Source: Methanobacterium sp. UBA410
GTDB lineage: Archaea; Methanobacteriota; Methanobacteria; Methanobacteriales; Methanobacteriaceae
DNA: 52,805 nt
Assembly: GCA_002498385.1 (NCBI GenBank)
Contig: DAHH01000016.1
Coordinates: 56,577-109,381, forward strand
Direction of reading: 5' to 3'
The notes under the pieces are model-generated. The model had not been told where the DNA came from and ran no database searches. It saw only the letters and a program-made list of their open reading frames with translations. Each line of letters opens with the position of its first letter. Positions within the stretch are counted from its first letter, which is position 1. Below are positions 35,193 to 43,194 of the stretch, piece after piece. A program made the translations under genes and the position numbers.

Positions 35193-35390
35193 TTATATCT
35201 TTTTTTCACATCTCCAGCAGTATTCAGTGTCTCTGTTGGTTTTAAATACTGTGCCGCATTTTTTACATACAACTTCTTTGAGTGAGGATTTCTTTTTTTC
35301 AATAACTCCCATTTGACATGGGCATGTTCCTCCACTGTATTTAGCTCTTATTTCTGCTTCAAATGATTTATCTTCATCGTTTTTAACCAT
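35193..35390 (-). CDS. Small zinc-ribbon protein in the ars operon
   Basis: A 65-aa protein with six cysteines: GGTCPCQMG near the N-terminus, then VVCKKCGTVF and EYCWRCEKK. The last two pairs form a likely zinc ribbon; CPC could bind As(III) or zinc. The start ATG is 3 nt after AAGGTGAT, which overlaps the stop codon of the upstream gene, so translation is coupled. I do not recognise the family. Position within an arsenic operon suggests a thiol-metal role. Confidence 0.75.
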   Translation of the reverse strand: MVKNDEDKSFEAEIRAKYSGGTCPCQMGVIEKKKSSLKEVVCKKCGTVFKTNRDTEYCWRCEKKI

Positions 35391-35394
35391 TGAA

Positions 35395-36309
35395 TCACCT
35401 TTTCTTTCTTTTCTCCATTAATTTGGCGTTCATTTTGTCGAATCTGCTTTTAACGTGTTCATATCCTTTTCTATTGAATGGACAGGCTTCCATGCAATCA
35501 GTACAACCTTCGCTACAGCCCCTGCAAAGTTTTTGTATAAATTCAACTTCTTTACCGCCACAGCAAGTCTCTTTTTCTATTAATGCTTTTTCAGGGCATG
35601 CTTTGATACATTTACCACATTTTTCACAGTATTCTGCTATCCATGAGAATTCCCGGTGTTCTTTTGCAGGTAAGTTTTCTATGCTGGTGAATATGGCTGA
35701 GATCTTCTGTCCTGGACCCAACTGAGGAGTTATTAAAAGGCCGTTTTTACCTATAAAGCCCATACCCGCCTTTTGACCGAGTGCAGAAAAGTTCACCCAT
35801 CTTCCATATGGATGGGCAACCTGGGTTGCAAAACCATTCTCACGGAGATAATCCGAGAGCTTGTGGGTCATGTTACCGAGCTTTTGGTAAGCCTGATCGT
35901 TTAGTTTCTGTGCTTCTGGACCTTTAGGAGTTTTAAGGATCTCTTCACCCATTTCCATGATGAGCACTATGGTGTTTGGATAAATTATTGGTTTATCTTC
36001 AAGTATTAGTTCAGAAGAAATTTGAGTGTAACCTGCACCTGTAACTCCAATTGAATGGGCATAATTTTCAAATTTCCGGATGAAATCAGCCCCAGCATGG
36101 ACTTTAACTTCATCTGGATTATCTACAGTTGATTCATCAGGATGTTCTCCCCCGCAACAACATCCAACACCTTTCCCTGCATCATCTACAAATAATTCGT
36201 AAGCATCCATGTTCCCAAAGATTTTACTTCCCTTTGGTTTGTCTGAATTATTTTTAATTGGTTTTTCAGCCTTTAAATCCTCTCCAGAACAGCATCCTTT
36301 ATTTTCCAT
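35395..36309 (-). CDS. QueG/reductive-dehalogenase-like double [4Fe-4S] protein in the ars operon
   Basis: A 304-aa protein. The core shows SALGQKAGMGFIGKNGLLIT, the GxGxxGKNxLL motif of epoxyqueuosine reductase (QueG)-type corrinoid Fe-S enzymes. Two clusters follow: CEKCGKCIKACPEKAL and CRGCSEGCTDCMEACPFN. The N-terminal 65 residues add extra cysteine clusters (GCCSGED near residue 4 and GVGCCCGGEH near 48) not seen in QueG. True QueG acts on tRNA; here the operon context suggests a reductase or metal/arsenic-thiol enzyme instead. Function is not established. GAGAGGATC precedes the ATG. Confidence 0.8.
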   Translation of the reverse strand: MENKGCCSGEDLKAEKPIKNNSDKPKGSKIFGNMDAYELFVDDAGKGVGCCCGGEHPDESTVDNPDEVKVHAGADFIRKFENYAHSIGVTGAGYTQISSELILEDKPIIYPNTIVLIMEMGEEILKTPKGPEAQKLNDQAYQKLGNMTHKLSDYLRENGFATQVAHPYGRWVNFSALGQKAGMGFIGKNGLLITPQLGPGQKISAIFTSIENLPAKEHREFSWIAEYCEKCGKCIKACPEKALIEKETCCGGKEVEFIQKLCRGCSEGCTDCMEACPFNRKGYEHVKSRFDKMNAKLMEKRKKR

Positions 36310-36348
36310 GTTAACAGATCCTCTCTATGGAACTTTTAATTTCATGGG

Positions 36349-36777
36349 TCAGCAGCAGCTTCCTCCACCACAACAACTGCCACCGAAGTTAAGGCCGAGT
36401 CTGCCTAAAAACCCTGTGTAACCTTTATTCATGAGTTCTGCCTGACTTCTAAGTCCATAAACTCTTATTTTTTGATTTGAAAGTAGTTCTATGAATTTTA
36501 CAAATGAACTATCCTTTAAAACTTCTTTTACCTTACCTTCTTCAATTTTGAATAAAATATCGGCGATTGGACGTTCCAACTCTTCAGGATTTTCAATTTT
36601 AACCCCTATTTTACCATCTTTTTTCTCTAAAAGAATTATTTGGTCCTCATTTTCACCTATTAATATCCCCATAACTGATCCATCAAGTAAGCCTGCAAAG
36701 AATGAAGAAGATTCTTCAACCCAGTTTTGCCACAATTCCACATTGAAATTTCTTTCTATTTCAGATTCTATTGTCAA
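36349..36777 (-). CDS. Protein of unknown function with a CCGGGSCC tail in the ars operon
   Basis: A 142-aa soluble protein that ends in NFGGSCCGGGSCC, two vicinal-cysteine pairs at the extreme C-terminus. Vicinal dithiols bind As(III) tightly, so a chaperone or sensor role is plausible but inferred. The body is a mixed alpha/beta domain (MTIESEIERNFNVELWQNWV; ENEDQIILLEKKDGKIGVKI) that I do not recognise. The start is a TTG at 36777 following GGAAGTG. It lies between the DGC-domain gene and the QueG-like gene. Confidence 0.75.
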   Translation of the reverse strand: MTIESEIERNFNVELWQNWVEESSSFFAGLLDGSVMGILIGENEDQIILLEKKDGKIGVKIENPEELERPIADILFKIEEGKVKEVLKDSSFVKFIELLSNQKIRVYGLRSQAELMNKGYTGFLGRLGLNFGGSCCGGGSCC

Positions 36778-36832
36778 TTAAACACTTCCTTATATTATGA
36801 CTATTATGTAGATTAAAATGAGAATTTAAGTT

Positions 36833-37213
36833 TCAAATTTCCTTTAATTTTTCTTTTGCTTTTTCTTTGATTATTTCAACACAGATTTCATCTTCATCAT
36901 CAAGTCTTGAAACATTGTGAGGTTCATAACCTGTTTTTTCCAGTTCTTCTTTCACATTTATGGTTTTGGCTACTTCAACACCCTTCTGTTTGAGTATTTT
37001 GTTTACACAGTTATTTTCACAGCCGTTTATTGCCAAAATTGGATACTTTCTTATTAAATCTCTGAAGCCCTGTCTATCTGCAGAAGTTGCACCCATACAT
37101 ATGGATATCGTGTTTTCTGTTTCTGAAACAGTATCTGTAGATGCTACTCTACTTACAAGGCCATAAGGACTCATTCCACTGCAGGCAGCTAATGCCACCT
37201 TATCTTTCTCCAC
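36833..37213 (-). CDS. DGC-domain putative zinc-binding protein
   Basis: A 126-aa protein starting at a GTG (37213) after GGGGTGAGAAA. It has conserved cysteines in LAACSGMSPYGL, ISICMG and LAINGCENNCVNKIL; the last is the signature of the DGC-domain family. The family is described as putative zinc-binding and is often found near ArsR regulators, thioredoxins and metal permeases; the biochemical role is unknown. First gene of the ars operon, directly downstream of the candidate operator. Confidence 0.85.
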   Translation of the reverse strand: MEKDKVALAACSGMSPYGLVSRVASTDTVSETENTISICMGATSADRQGFRDLIRKYPILAINGCENNCVNKILKQKGVEVAKTINVKEELEKTGYEPHNVSRLDDEDEICVEIIKEKAKEKLKEI

Positions 37214-37236
37214 TTTCTCACCCCTTATAAATCAAT

Positions 37237-37256
37237 ATATCTACATATGTAAATAT
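37237..37256 (-). promoter_or_regulatory. Palindrome upstream of the ars operon (candidate ArsR operator)
   Basis: ATATcTACATATGTAaATAT, a 20-bp palindrome with a single mismatched pair, 24-43 bp before the first start codon and overlapping the likely TATA region. ArsR proteins bind short A/T-rich palindromes in this position. Confidence 0.6.
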
Positions 37257-37420
37257 AATAAGTGTCAAAAGTACCATATAAAGATAACGGAAATTATCTG
37301 AAAAAGAGCAAATACAATTATTTGATAGTATATTCTGTTAATTCAAGTTTAATATAATATCCCATGTTTTATCCAAATATAACTCAACGATCAAAATAGA
37401 TCAACAAGATTCAAAGTTAT

Positions 37421-37473
37421 CCAATGTTAACTCAAATCCAACAAAACAAGAATATGCTCTTAAATTGGCCATA
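37421..37473. repeat. Direct repeat flanking the ars operon, right copy
   Basis: About 53 bp, partner of 33418-33469. The two copies bracket the complete six-gene arsenic operon and its promoter. Confidence 0.75.
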
Positions 37474-37493
37474 AGTCCTGTATGTACGTATTT

Positions 37494-37628
37494 TTAATAT
37501 CCCCTCATCATGCCATGATGGTTTCCACCCATATAAGGAGTGTATATCCACATCAAGGCAAAAATGATACAAATAATTAGTATGGCCAGGATTAAAACTA
37601 TTAAAACCGTCATCATGTTTTTATCCAT
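37494..37628 (-). CDS. Small His/Met-rich membrane peptide next to the copper ATPase
   Basis: A 44-aa peptide. One transmembrane helix (MTVLIVLILAILIICIIFAL) is followed by a tail with GGNHHGMMRGY. Met and His clusters are typical Cu(I)/Cu(II) ligands. GGGGGTAATATAC precedes the ATG at 37628, and the gene starts 62 bp after the P-type ATPase stop, so it is probably the last gene of a copper-efflux transcript. Confidence 0.7.
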   Translation of the reverse strand: MDKNMMTVLIVLILAILIICIIFALMWIYTPYMGGNHHGMMRGY

Positions 37629-37690
37629 GTATATTACCCCCACTTTTTAGCTTACCCCTCAAGAAGTTTATAAATATAATGACCCTTATT

Positions 37691-39751
37691 TTAAGTTAAT
37701 TTCAGAAATCTTGAATTAAAAGCCACAATAATCGTGCTTAACGACATCAGTATGGCTCCTGCTGCGGGAGTTAATATAATTCCATATGTAAAAAGGATGC
37801 CTGCTGCAATTGGAATTGCAAAAATATTATAACCAGTTCCCCACACTAAATTCTGAACCATTTTACGATACGTTGATTTTGCAAGTTTTACCACGTAAAC
37901 AGCATCGAGGGGGTTACTTCTTACCAGAACAATATCACCAGCTTCGATAGCTACATCTGTTCCTGCACCAATTGCAATTCCTACATCGGCCTGTGCAAGT
38001 GCAGGAGCGTCATTAATACCATCCCCTGTCATGGCAACGGTTAAACCTTCAGATTGAATTTCCCGCACTTTTTCAGCTTTTTCTTGGGGTAAAACTTCTG
38101 CATAATACTTATCGAGTCCAACTTCTTTTGCCACCCATTCTGCAACTTCTTTTCGGTCTCCTGTAATCATTATACATTGAATCTCCATATTTCTAAGTTT
38201 TTGAATTGCTTTTTTAGATTCATTTCTTATAATGTCTGCAAGTGCAATTGCACCCTTAATTTCACCTTCAACAATTAAAAAAACGATTGTTTTTCCCTGC
38301 GCTGCAAGTTCACTAACTTTATCATTTGAAATAGGAATATTTCTCTCCTTTAAGAATCCAGGACTCATCACTTCAATATTTTTTCCCTCAACCTTTCCTT
38401 TAATACCCTTTCCAGGAATTGATCTAAACTCTTCAACACTAAAGGTTTCTTCAGCTGCTGATACCACTCCTCTTGCAATAGGATGCTCAGAATAAGATTC
38501 AAGTGAGGCTGCATATTTTAAAACATCTCTTTTATCGTATTCATGGCTTAAAGAGACAATATCCGTCACTCCAAACTTTCCTTCCGTAAGTGTACCAGTT
38601 TTATCAAATATTACAGCATCAATCTCTCGTGATCTTTCAAAAGATGCACGATTTCTTATTAAAAGCCCATTTTGTGCTGCCAGTGCTGTTGAAACTGCAA
38701 CAACAAGTGGAACTGCTAATCCCAGTGCATGAGGACATGCAATAACCATTACAGTTACAGCTCTCTCCAGAGCAAACTCCGATCCAAAATTTGTAAAAAA
38801 TAACCACACTATAAACGTTAAAAATCCTCCAGAAAGAGCAACTACCGTAAGTCCTGTTGCAAAGCGATCTGCAAGATTCTGTGTCTTTGATTTAGTTGAC
38901 TGGGCTTCCTCAACAAGGTTTATAACTTGTGATAAGAAGGAATCTTTGCCTGTTTTTTTAATTTCCGCAGTTATGGATCCATCTCCATTGATGGACCCGC
39001 CTATAACTTCAGCACCAACTTCCTTAAATATAGGCTCTGATTCACCAGTAAGCATAGATTCATCAATAGAGGTAGTTCCCCTTACAATTTCACCATCTAC
39101 AGGAACCTTTTCCCCAGGTTTAATGACCACATGATCTCCGACCATTAACTCGTGCAATGGAACGTCAACTGTACTGCCGTCAGACATTATTTTATGGGCA
39201 GTTGAGGGCATAAGTTCTACAAGCTCTTCAAGTGCTCTGGAAGCCCCCATTACTGATCTCATTTCTAACCAGTGGCCTATGAGCATGATGTCAATTAAGG
39301 TTGCAAGTTCCCAGAAGAACACTTCACCCATAAGACCAAAAACAACCGCACTACTGTAAAGATAAGCACTGGTAATAGCAACAGAAATTAGAGTATCCAT
39401 TCCAGGAACCCGCGATTTTAATTGATTATAAAATCCCTTAAAAAAAGGGTAACCTCCATAAAAATAAACTATAGACGATAAAACAAAAAGAACATACAAA
39501 TCTCCGGGAAATCTAATTAATTTTCCTAATCCCACCAATTCTTGAATTGTAGGTGATAAAATAAGTATCGGGATAGTTATAACCAGTGATACCCAGAAAC
39601 GTTTTTTTAAATCATCAATCATGCTAGAATGAACATGCCCCCCTTCCATTCTATGTTTTTCACCCAGTTCATCCCCACAAACAACACATTTACCTTTTTC
39701 TTCATGGTTTACATGCTCTCCATGTTTAGAACCATCATGATCGATCTTGAT
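37691..39751 (-). CDS. copB: Heavy-metal P1B-type ATPase, CopB-like (CPH motif)
   Basis: Exports copper or a similar soft metal using ATP. The first ATG-started reading (39649) has 652 aa: TGES (phosphatase loop, about 201), MVIACPHALGLAVPL (CPH metal site, 305-307), DKTGTLTEG (phosphorylated Asp349) and MTGDGINDAPALA (hinge). CPH marks the CopB/P1B-3 class. Upstream the frame stays open for 34 codons and encodes a His-rich segment plus GKCVVCGDELGEKHR with a CxxC pair, clearly part of the gene. That extension starts at an ATC (39751) right after GGAGGGGGGGT. An ATG at 39763 is out of frame by one base in the G7 run. So either AUC initiates, or the G-run is an indel or phase-variable site. 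Confidence 0.92.
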   Translation of the reverse strand: MKIDHDGSKHGEHVNHEEKGKCVVCGDELGEKHRMEGGHVHSSMIDDLKKRFWVSLVITIPILILSPTIQELVGLGKLIRFPGDLYVLFVLSSIVYFYGGYPFFKGFYNQLKSRVPGMDTLISVAITSAYLYSSAVVFGLMGEVFFWELATLIDIMLIGHWLEMRSVMGASRALEELVELMPSTAHKIMSDGSTVDVPLHELMVGDHVVIKPGEKVPVDGEIVRGTTSIDESMLTGESEPIFKEVGAEVIGGSINGDGSITAEIKKTGKDSFLSQVINLVEEAQSTKSKTQNLADRFATGLTVVALSGGFLTFIVWLFFTNFGSEFALERAVTVMVIACPHALGLAVPLVVAVSTALAAQNGLLIRNRASFERSREIDAVIFDKTGTLTEGKFGVTDIVSLSHEYDKRDVLKYAASLESYSEHPIARGVVSAAEETFSVEEFRSIPGKGIKGKVEGKNIEVMSPGFLKERNIPISNDKVSELAAQGKTIVFLIVEGEIKGAIALADIIRNESKKAIQKLRNMEIQCIMITGDRKEVAEWVAKEVGLDKYYAEVLPQEKAEKVREIQSEGLTVAMTGDGINDAPALAQADVGIAIGAGTDVAIEAGDIVLVRSNPLDAVYVVKLAKSTYRKMVQNLVWGTGYNIFAIPIAAGILFTYGIILTPAAGAILMSLSTIIVAFNSRFLKLT

Positions 39752-39928
39752 ACCCCCCCTCCATGCTCAGAAAAATTATTAATTTAATTTATGAATTTAC
39801 TCACATAATAATAATTTTAATAAAAATAAATTCTTAATAAAAATAATTCATATGTATGAGTTGTAACTTCGTTCAAAAAATCTGAAATTAAAAAAATAGA
39901 CTTGCGACATCAAGATATATAATTTTTT
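39752..39928. other. Promoter region of the copper ATPase
   Basis: AT-rich stretch with runs of AATAATAATAATTTTAAT type. The homopolymer G7 (C7 on the plus strand, about 39753-39759) sits at its proximal end. No other gene seen. Confidence 0.45.
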
Positions 39929-40138
39929 ACCTTTCATATCTTCGGCCATCATAACTTTTAAATATTCGGTTAGAAGTTGCAGCTTTCTGAAGGTCATAAA
40001 GTTATTTTAACAGTGCGTTTATTACTATTTATCCACTTTGAGGATATTTTACTATTTATCCATTTTGAGGATATTTCTGAATATTTTAGAGAATTAGAAT
40101 TAAATCTAACGAAATGTAGATATATACATATCGGAATT
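39929..40138. repeat. Island-flanking direct repeat, right copy (210 bp)
   Basis: Partner of 31444-31626. It includes an internal tandem duplication of about 27 bp (ACTATTTATCCACTTTGAGG-type units, about 40022-40076). Both copies end with GTAGATATATACAT, which has the look of a TATA-box region. Confidence 0.85.
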
Positions 40139-40224
40139 AAAACTAGTTAAAAAATGTCAATATTTTCTAGTTAACTAAGCCTTTAAAAAAAGATAAAAAA
40201 TCAAAAAAATGAAGAAGTTCCCTT

Positions 40225-40434
40225 TTAATCTTTTGCAACCATGACTTCTGTTGATTTTACTACTGCTGAAACTTTGTCGTCCTTTTTAATTCCCATTTTT
40301 TCAACAGATTCCCTGGTTATCACGGCAGTTATAATATCTGTAGGGCTTATTTTTATTTTAACACTTGCCATGACAGCTCCAACCTCAACGTTTTCAACGA
40401 TTCCTTCCAACACATTCCTTGCACTTATCTCCAT
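40225..40434 (-). CDS. mop: Molbindin (Mop), molybdenum-pterin/molybdate-binding protein
   Basis: A 69-aa single Mop/TOBE domain: ISARNVLEGIVENVEVGAVM then VKIKISPTDIITAVITRESV and a final strand. Molbindins form hexamers storing molybdate or tungstate, cofactors needed for formylmethanofuran and formate dehydrogenases. The ATG at 40434 is exact: GAGGTGATATCT just before it. It stands alone just outside the right island repeat. Confidence 0.93.
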   Translation of the reverse strand: MEISARNVLEGIVENVEVGAVMASVKIKISPTDIITAVITRESVEKMGIKKDDKVSAVVKSTEVMVAKD

Positions 40435-40686
40435 AGATATCACCTCTATTTTTATTAATTACCTACTTAATCTTATAAAATTTTTTTATGGCGTTAAGGA
40501 CATCTCGATTTTATTAAACTCTTTAAAACAAGTAAAAACGATGAAAGCCATGGAATCAGTTGAGTATAAACCAATTAGAATGATAAAATTATCATTTAAA
40601 GATTCAAAGGGCATTTTAATCCAACCAATCAGAGCATAAAGGATCCATAGCGAATACATTTCAAGTATATCACTGATCCTGTTTTT

Positions 40687-41044
40687 CTAATCTTTAACAG
40701 TGATTAGAAGGATAACTAAAGAAATAGCCGATATAAATATTGCAATCAATGCAAAACCAATATCATTAAAGGACATAAGACAAAAAAAGCTTACTAAAAA
40801 TAAGATTATCCCTATCCCGCCAATATCTTTCCTTTCTGGTAAGAGAGGTATAATTAAATGGGACATAAAAAATCAAAAACCATCCTAGACTCAATGTCAC
40901 AAGAAAGACATAAAACAGGATACTATGTATTGGAACTAAAAAATGTATTGGAACTAAAAAATACTCCAAAACAAACATCAAAACCAAACTTAAAGCCACA
41001 ACACCACTATAAAAAAGAGAAATTAAAAGGATATAAATTACCAA
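40687..41044 (-). pseudogene. Frameshifted small membrane protein
   Basis: From a TTG at 41044 the frame encodes three hydrophobic segments and TSLTRKERYWRDRDNLIFSK, then ends after a T7 run (about 40784-40790). One base away the reading continues as MSFNDIGFALIAIFISAISL to a TAG at 40687, adding a fourth membrane helix. The joined product would be about 118 aa. A tandem duplication (VPIHFLVPIH) is visible inside the first part. No family recognised. Confidence 0.5.
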
Positions 41045-41063
41045 TTAACATGGTCAATTATAT

Positions 41064-41171
<108 letters not shown>

Positions 41172-41361
41172 TTTATCAACTCCTGTTATTATGGTTAAGG
41201 AAATAGCTTATTAAACGTTGGACTAAAGTTTCGTTTATATTAAATTGAACTGAAAGTTCAACTACAGTATAATTTTTAACCCTGATTAAAGCTACATTTA
41301 TCACTTTTATTTGCAGGTAGTGTAAAACTTTTGGGTTTCACCATCAAAAGTTCACTATTAA

Positions 41362-41530
41362 CTAAAAAAGATAAAAAAATTTTTCAATCTTATCTTTCTT
41401 CGGCTTTTGTGGATTCAAGCTTGCTTTGATATTACTTATTTGTTCAGGGAGTTTCTGGAATTCATTAGCACTTCTCTCAGGCTCAGACTTGCAACCAGCG
41501 TAACGGTTCAAATTCCGATAAGACTCCTGA
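41362..41530 (-). pseudogene. Tyrosine-recombinase remnant 3
   Basis: The minus strand reads SYRNLNRYAGCKSEPERSAN then EFQKLPEQISNIKASLNPQ and a Lys-rich end. SYRN-NRY-G-KSE matches remnant 2 (SYRN, NRYVGWKSE) and the tail resembles those of remnants 1 and 2. The catalytic block between them has been deleted. It marks the right side of the island. Confidence 0.6.
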
Positions 41531-41854
41531 AAAGAACATCAAAAAAAACTACTTTTTGACAACAACTCCACGATTACGCCCTTCATATGGGCTGTTTGAA
41601 TTTATAAACTGCCCTAATAAATATAAACACCTCAATTAAAAAAGTAAACTAAGTGTTATACATTGGAGCTTTGATCCAGAGACTCCTCGAGGTCCACCAA
41701 TGAAAATAGGCCCAAAACCCGAACAATATATTAAATAGGCTATTGAAGTTGAGTTTAAATTTGAGAACATGCATAATCTGAAACCTTACCATTACAGGCT
41801 TTTATTTTCAAAGTCTGACAAAGAATAAAACCAAGATATTACTGGGTGATTGTA
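41531..41854. other. Intergenic region with a broken reading frame
   Basis: A plus-strand frame at about 41666-41827 encodes HWSFDPETPRGPPMKIGPKP then, after a TAG, IEVEFKFENMHNLKPYHYRL. This looks like a decayed gene fragment of unknown family. Otherwise AT-rich. Confidence 0.35.
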
Positions 41855-42265
41855 ATGAAACTATTGATGTTTGATACTAACGATTTCTGGTATAAAACTT
41901 TCAGTAAGAGTGTAGAATCTGTTGAAAGTTATGATAAAGAGGAATCTACGACAGATTCTCTGGTTATTTTTATTAATGTTGAAAAAGAAGATGAAGAACG
42001 AAAAAATAAGGTTGTTAAAAAGGCAGTTAATAATATCCGCTGGCTGGCTAAAAAAACTGATAGAAGAAAGGTGGTCCTGCATTCTTTTGGACACTTATCA
42101 GAGAGTAAATCAAGTGTTGAGTTTGCAGAAGAGGTCATTAAAGCTATCAACGACAAATTAACTGCGAAAGGATTTGAAACTCTCATGACACCTTTTGGGT
42201 ATTTCCTTGAATTTAAAATTCACGTAAAGGGAGAATCGCTGGCAAAAGTCTGGAAATCCTTATAA
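41855..42265 (+). CDS. Free-standing archaeal threonyl-tRNA synthetase editing domain
   Basis: A 136-aa protein of the archaeal ThrRS N-terminal editing fold (related to D-aminoacyl-tRNA deacylase). It shows MKLLMFDTNDFWYKTF, VVLHSFGHLSESKSS and FGYFLEFKIHVKGESLAKVWKSL. The domain hydrolyses Ser-tRNA(Thr) when attached to ThrRS; here it stands alone, as a trans-editing factor or related deacylase. GGGTGATTGTA places the ATG at 41855, so the upstream GTG is not used. No synthetase gene is near. Confidence 0.9.
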   Translation: MKLLMFDTNDFWYKTFSKSVESVESYDKEESTTDSLVIFINVEKEDEERKNKVVKKAVNNIRWLAKKTDRRKVVLHSFGHLSESKSSVEFAEEVIKAINDKLTAKGFETLMTPFGYFLEFKIHVKGESLAKVWKSL

Positions 42266-42381
42266 TCAGCATACAGAGTAAGGATATTAATTTTAAAGGT
42301 TATCCTATTTAACTCTTCAACTGTAATGTTATTTTTGATTTCATCACCAATTTGAAGAGCTAAACGTTTAAAATCCGTCAT
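42220..42381 (-). CDS. Possible 53-aa hypothetical protein
   Basis: ATG at 42381 (weak GGCGG upstream) encodes MTDFKRLALQIGDEIKNNIT then VEELNRITFKINILTLYADY and a short tail. Its helix-like composition is sensible, but the last 46 bp overlap the editing-domain gene antisense. It may be a truncated gene or a chance frame. Confidence 0.35.
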   Translation of the reverse strand: MTDFKRLALQIGDEIKNNITVEELNRITFKINILTLYADYKDFQTFASDSPFT

Positions 42382-42720
42382 TTAACCGCCAAATCTCATC
42401 ATAATTAAATTAAGGTATTATCTGATATGTGATATACTGTATCTTTATTGGGGATTATTAAATGATTCGGTAGGGAATAGGCAGCTTGGAAAAACTTGTT
42501 CATGGGCATGCCTAGACCCAAAAACTTTTTTTAAATCTTGATCTGTCTTCCAGGGAAATATAGAAAACAGAATTTATTATTTTTAGATTTTAAAATCTTA
42601 TTTCCAATTTTGAGAGCAAATTCAGAAGCAGAACCTAACTTTCCGTGCTGTTCTGCTTTGCCTGATTGAAAACAGTAAACTAGTAATAACGATAAAACCA
42701 AGAATAAGATTGATGGGAAA
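42382..42720. other. Intergenic region with a 9-bp-stem hairpin
   Basis: About 340 bp. The only clear structure is AAGCAGAAC (42626-42634) and GTTCTGCTT (42650-42658), a perfect 9-bp stem around 15 nt, 63 bp before the next start codon. It may be a leader hairpin or a terminator. Confidence 0.55.
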
Positions 42721-42942
42721 ATGGAACACTGGCTAAAAATTATTTTAGGAATCCTTGGATTTATTTTCGCCCTAAGTATTTATGCCGGTGTGATTTCCGG
42801 AAATGGAATAATCTGGGGATTTTGGATGTTTTTCTGGATTTTAATCCTGATAGTTATTGTAGCAGTGGCATTAGCATTCATTGCCTGGGCTGTTCTACGG
42901 TTTATAATGTTAATTAAAGTGTTTTCAAGACAAAAAAGATAA
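42721..42942 (+). CDS. Small two-helix membrane protein
   Basis: A 73-aa protein: helix 1 about residues 5-27, helix 2 about 32-66, with a short Gly/Asn turn (SGNGIIWGF) and a basic tail (FSRQKR). GATGGGAAA precedes the ATG. No family recognised. A 9-bp hairpin lies in its leader. Confidence 0.65.
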   Translation: MEHWLKIILGILGFIFALSIYAGVISGNGIIWGFWMFFWILILIVIVAVALAFIAWAVLRFIMLIKVFSRQKR

Positions 42943-43194
42943 ATGCATCTAATTAGAAGGTTAAAACTAGCTCAAATCTTTTCCATTCATCTCTTTTCCT
43001 GTTTTTTGACATCGTTTTTATCCAATGACGATGTAATACATATATGTTTAATGATACATACATATCAGATCAAATCAAACTTTTTTTAAATGACCCTACC
43101 AAAATTAAATCTTTAAACTTTAAATACCATTCCCAGTCAGTTTTTAAGGTTTAAAAGTTTATGTGTTGAATTAAAGTTAAAAGAGGGTGATATT

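Noticed and set aside
36209..36421. Plus-strand proline/glutamine-rich ORF
   Set aside because: Shadow of the Cys/Gly-rich end of the CCGGGSCC gene and the start of the QueG-like gene.
41500..41525. tRNA T-arm-like GGTTCAAATTCCG as an attachment site
   Set aside because: The sequence lies in the coding frame of a recombinase remnant and the homologous place in remnant 2 is not tRNA-like; no other tRNA arms can be folded around it.
41666..41827. In-frame TAG as a pyrrolysine codon
   Set aside because: No pyrrolysine genes are seen here, the lineage is not known to use it, and the frame has no ribosome-binding site; decay is simpler.
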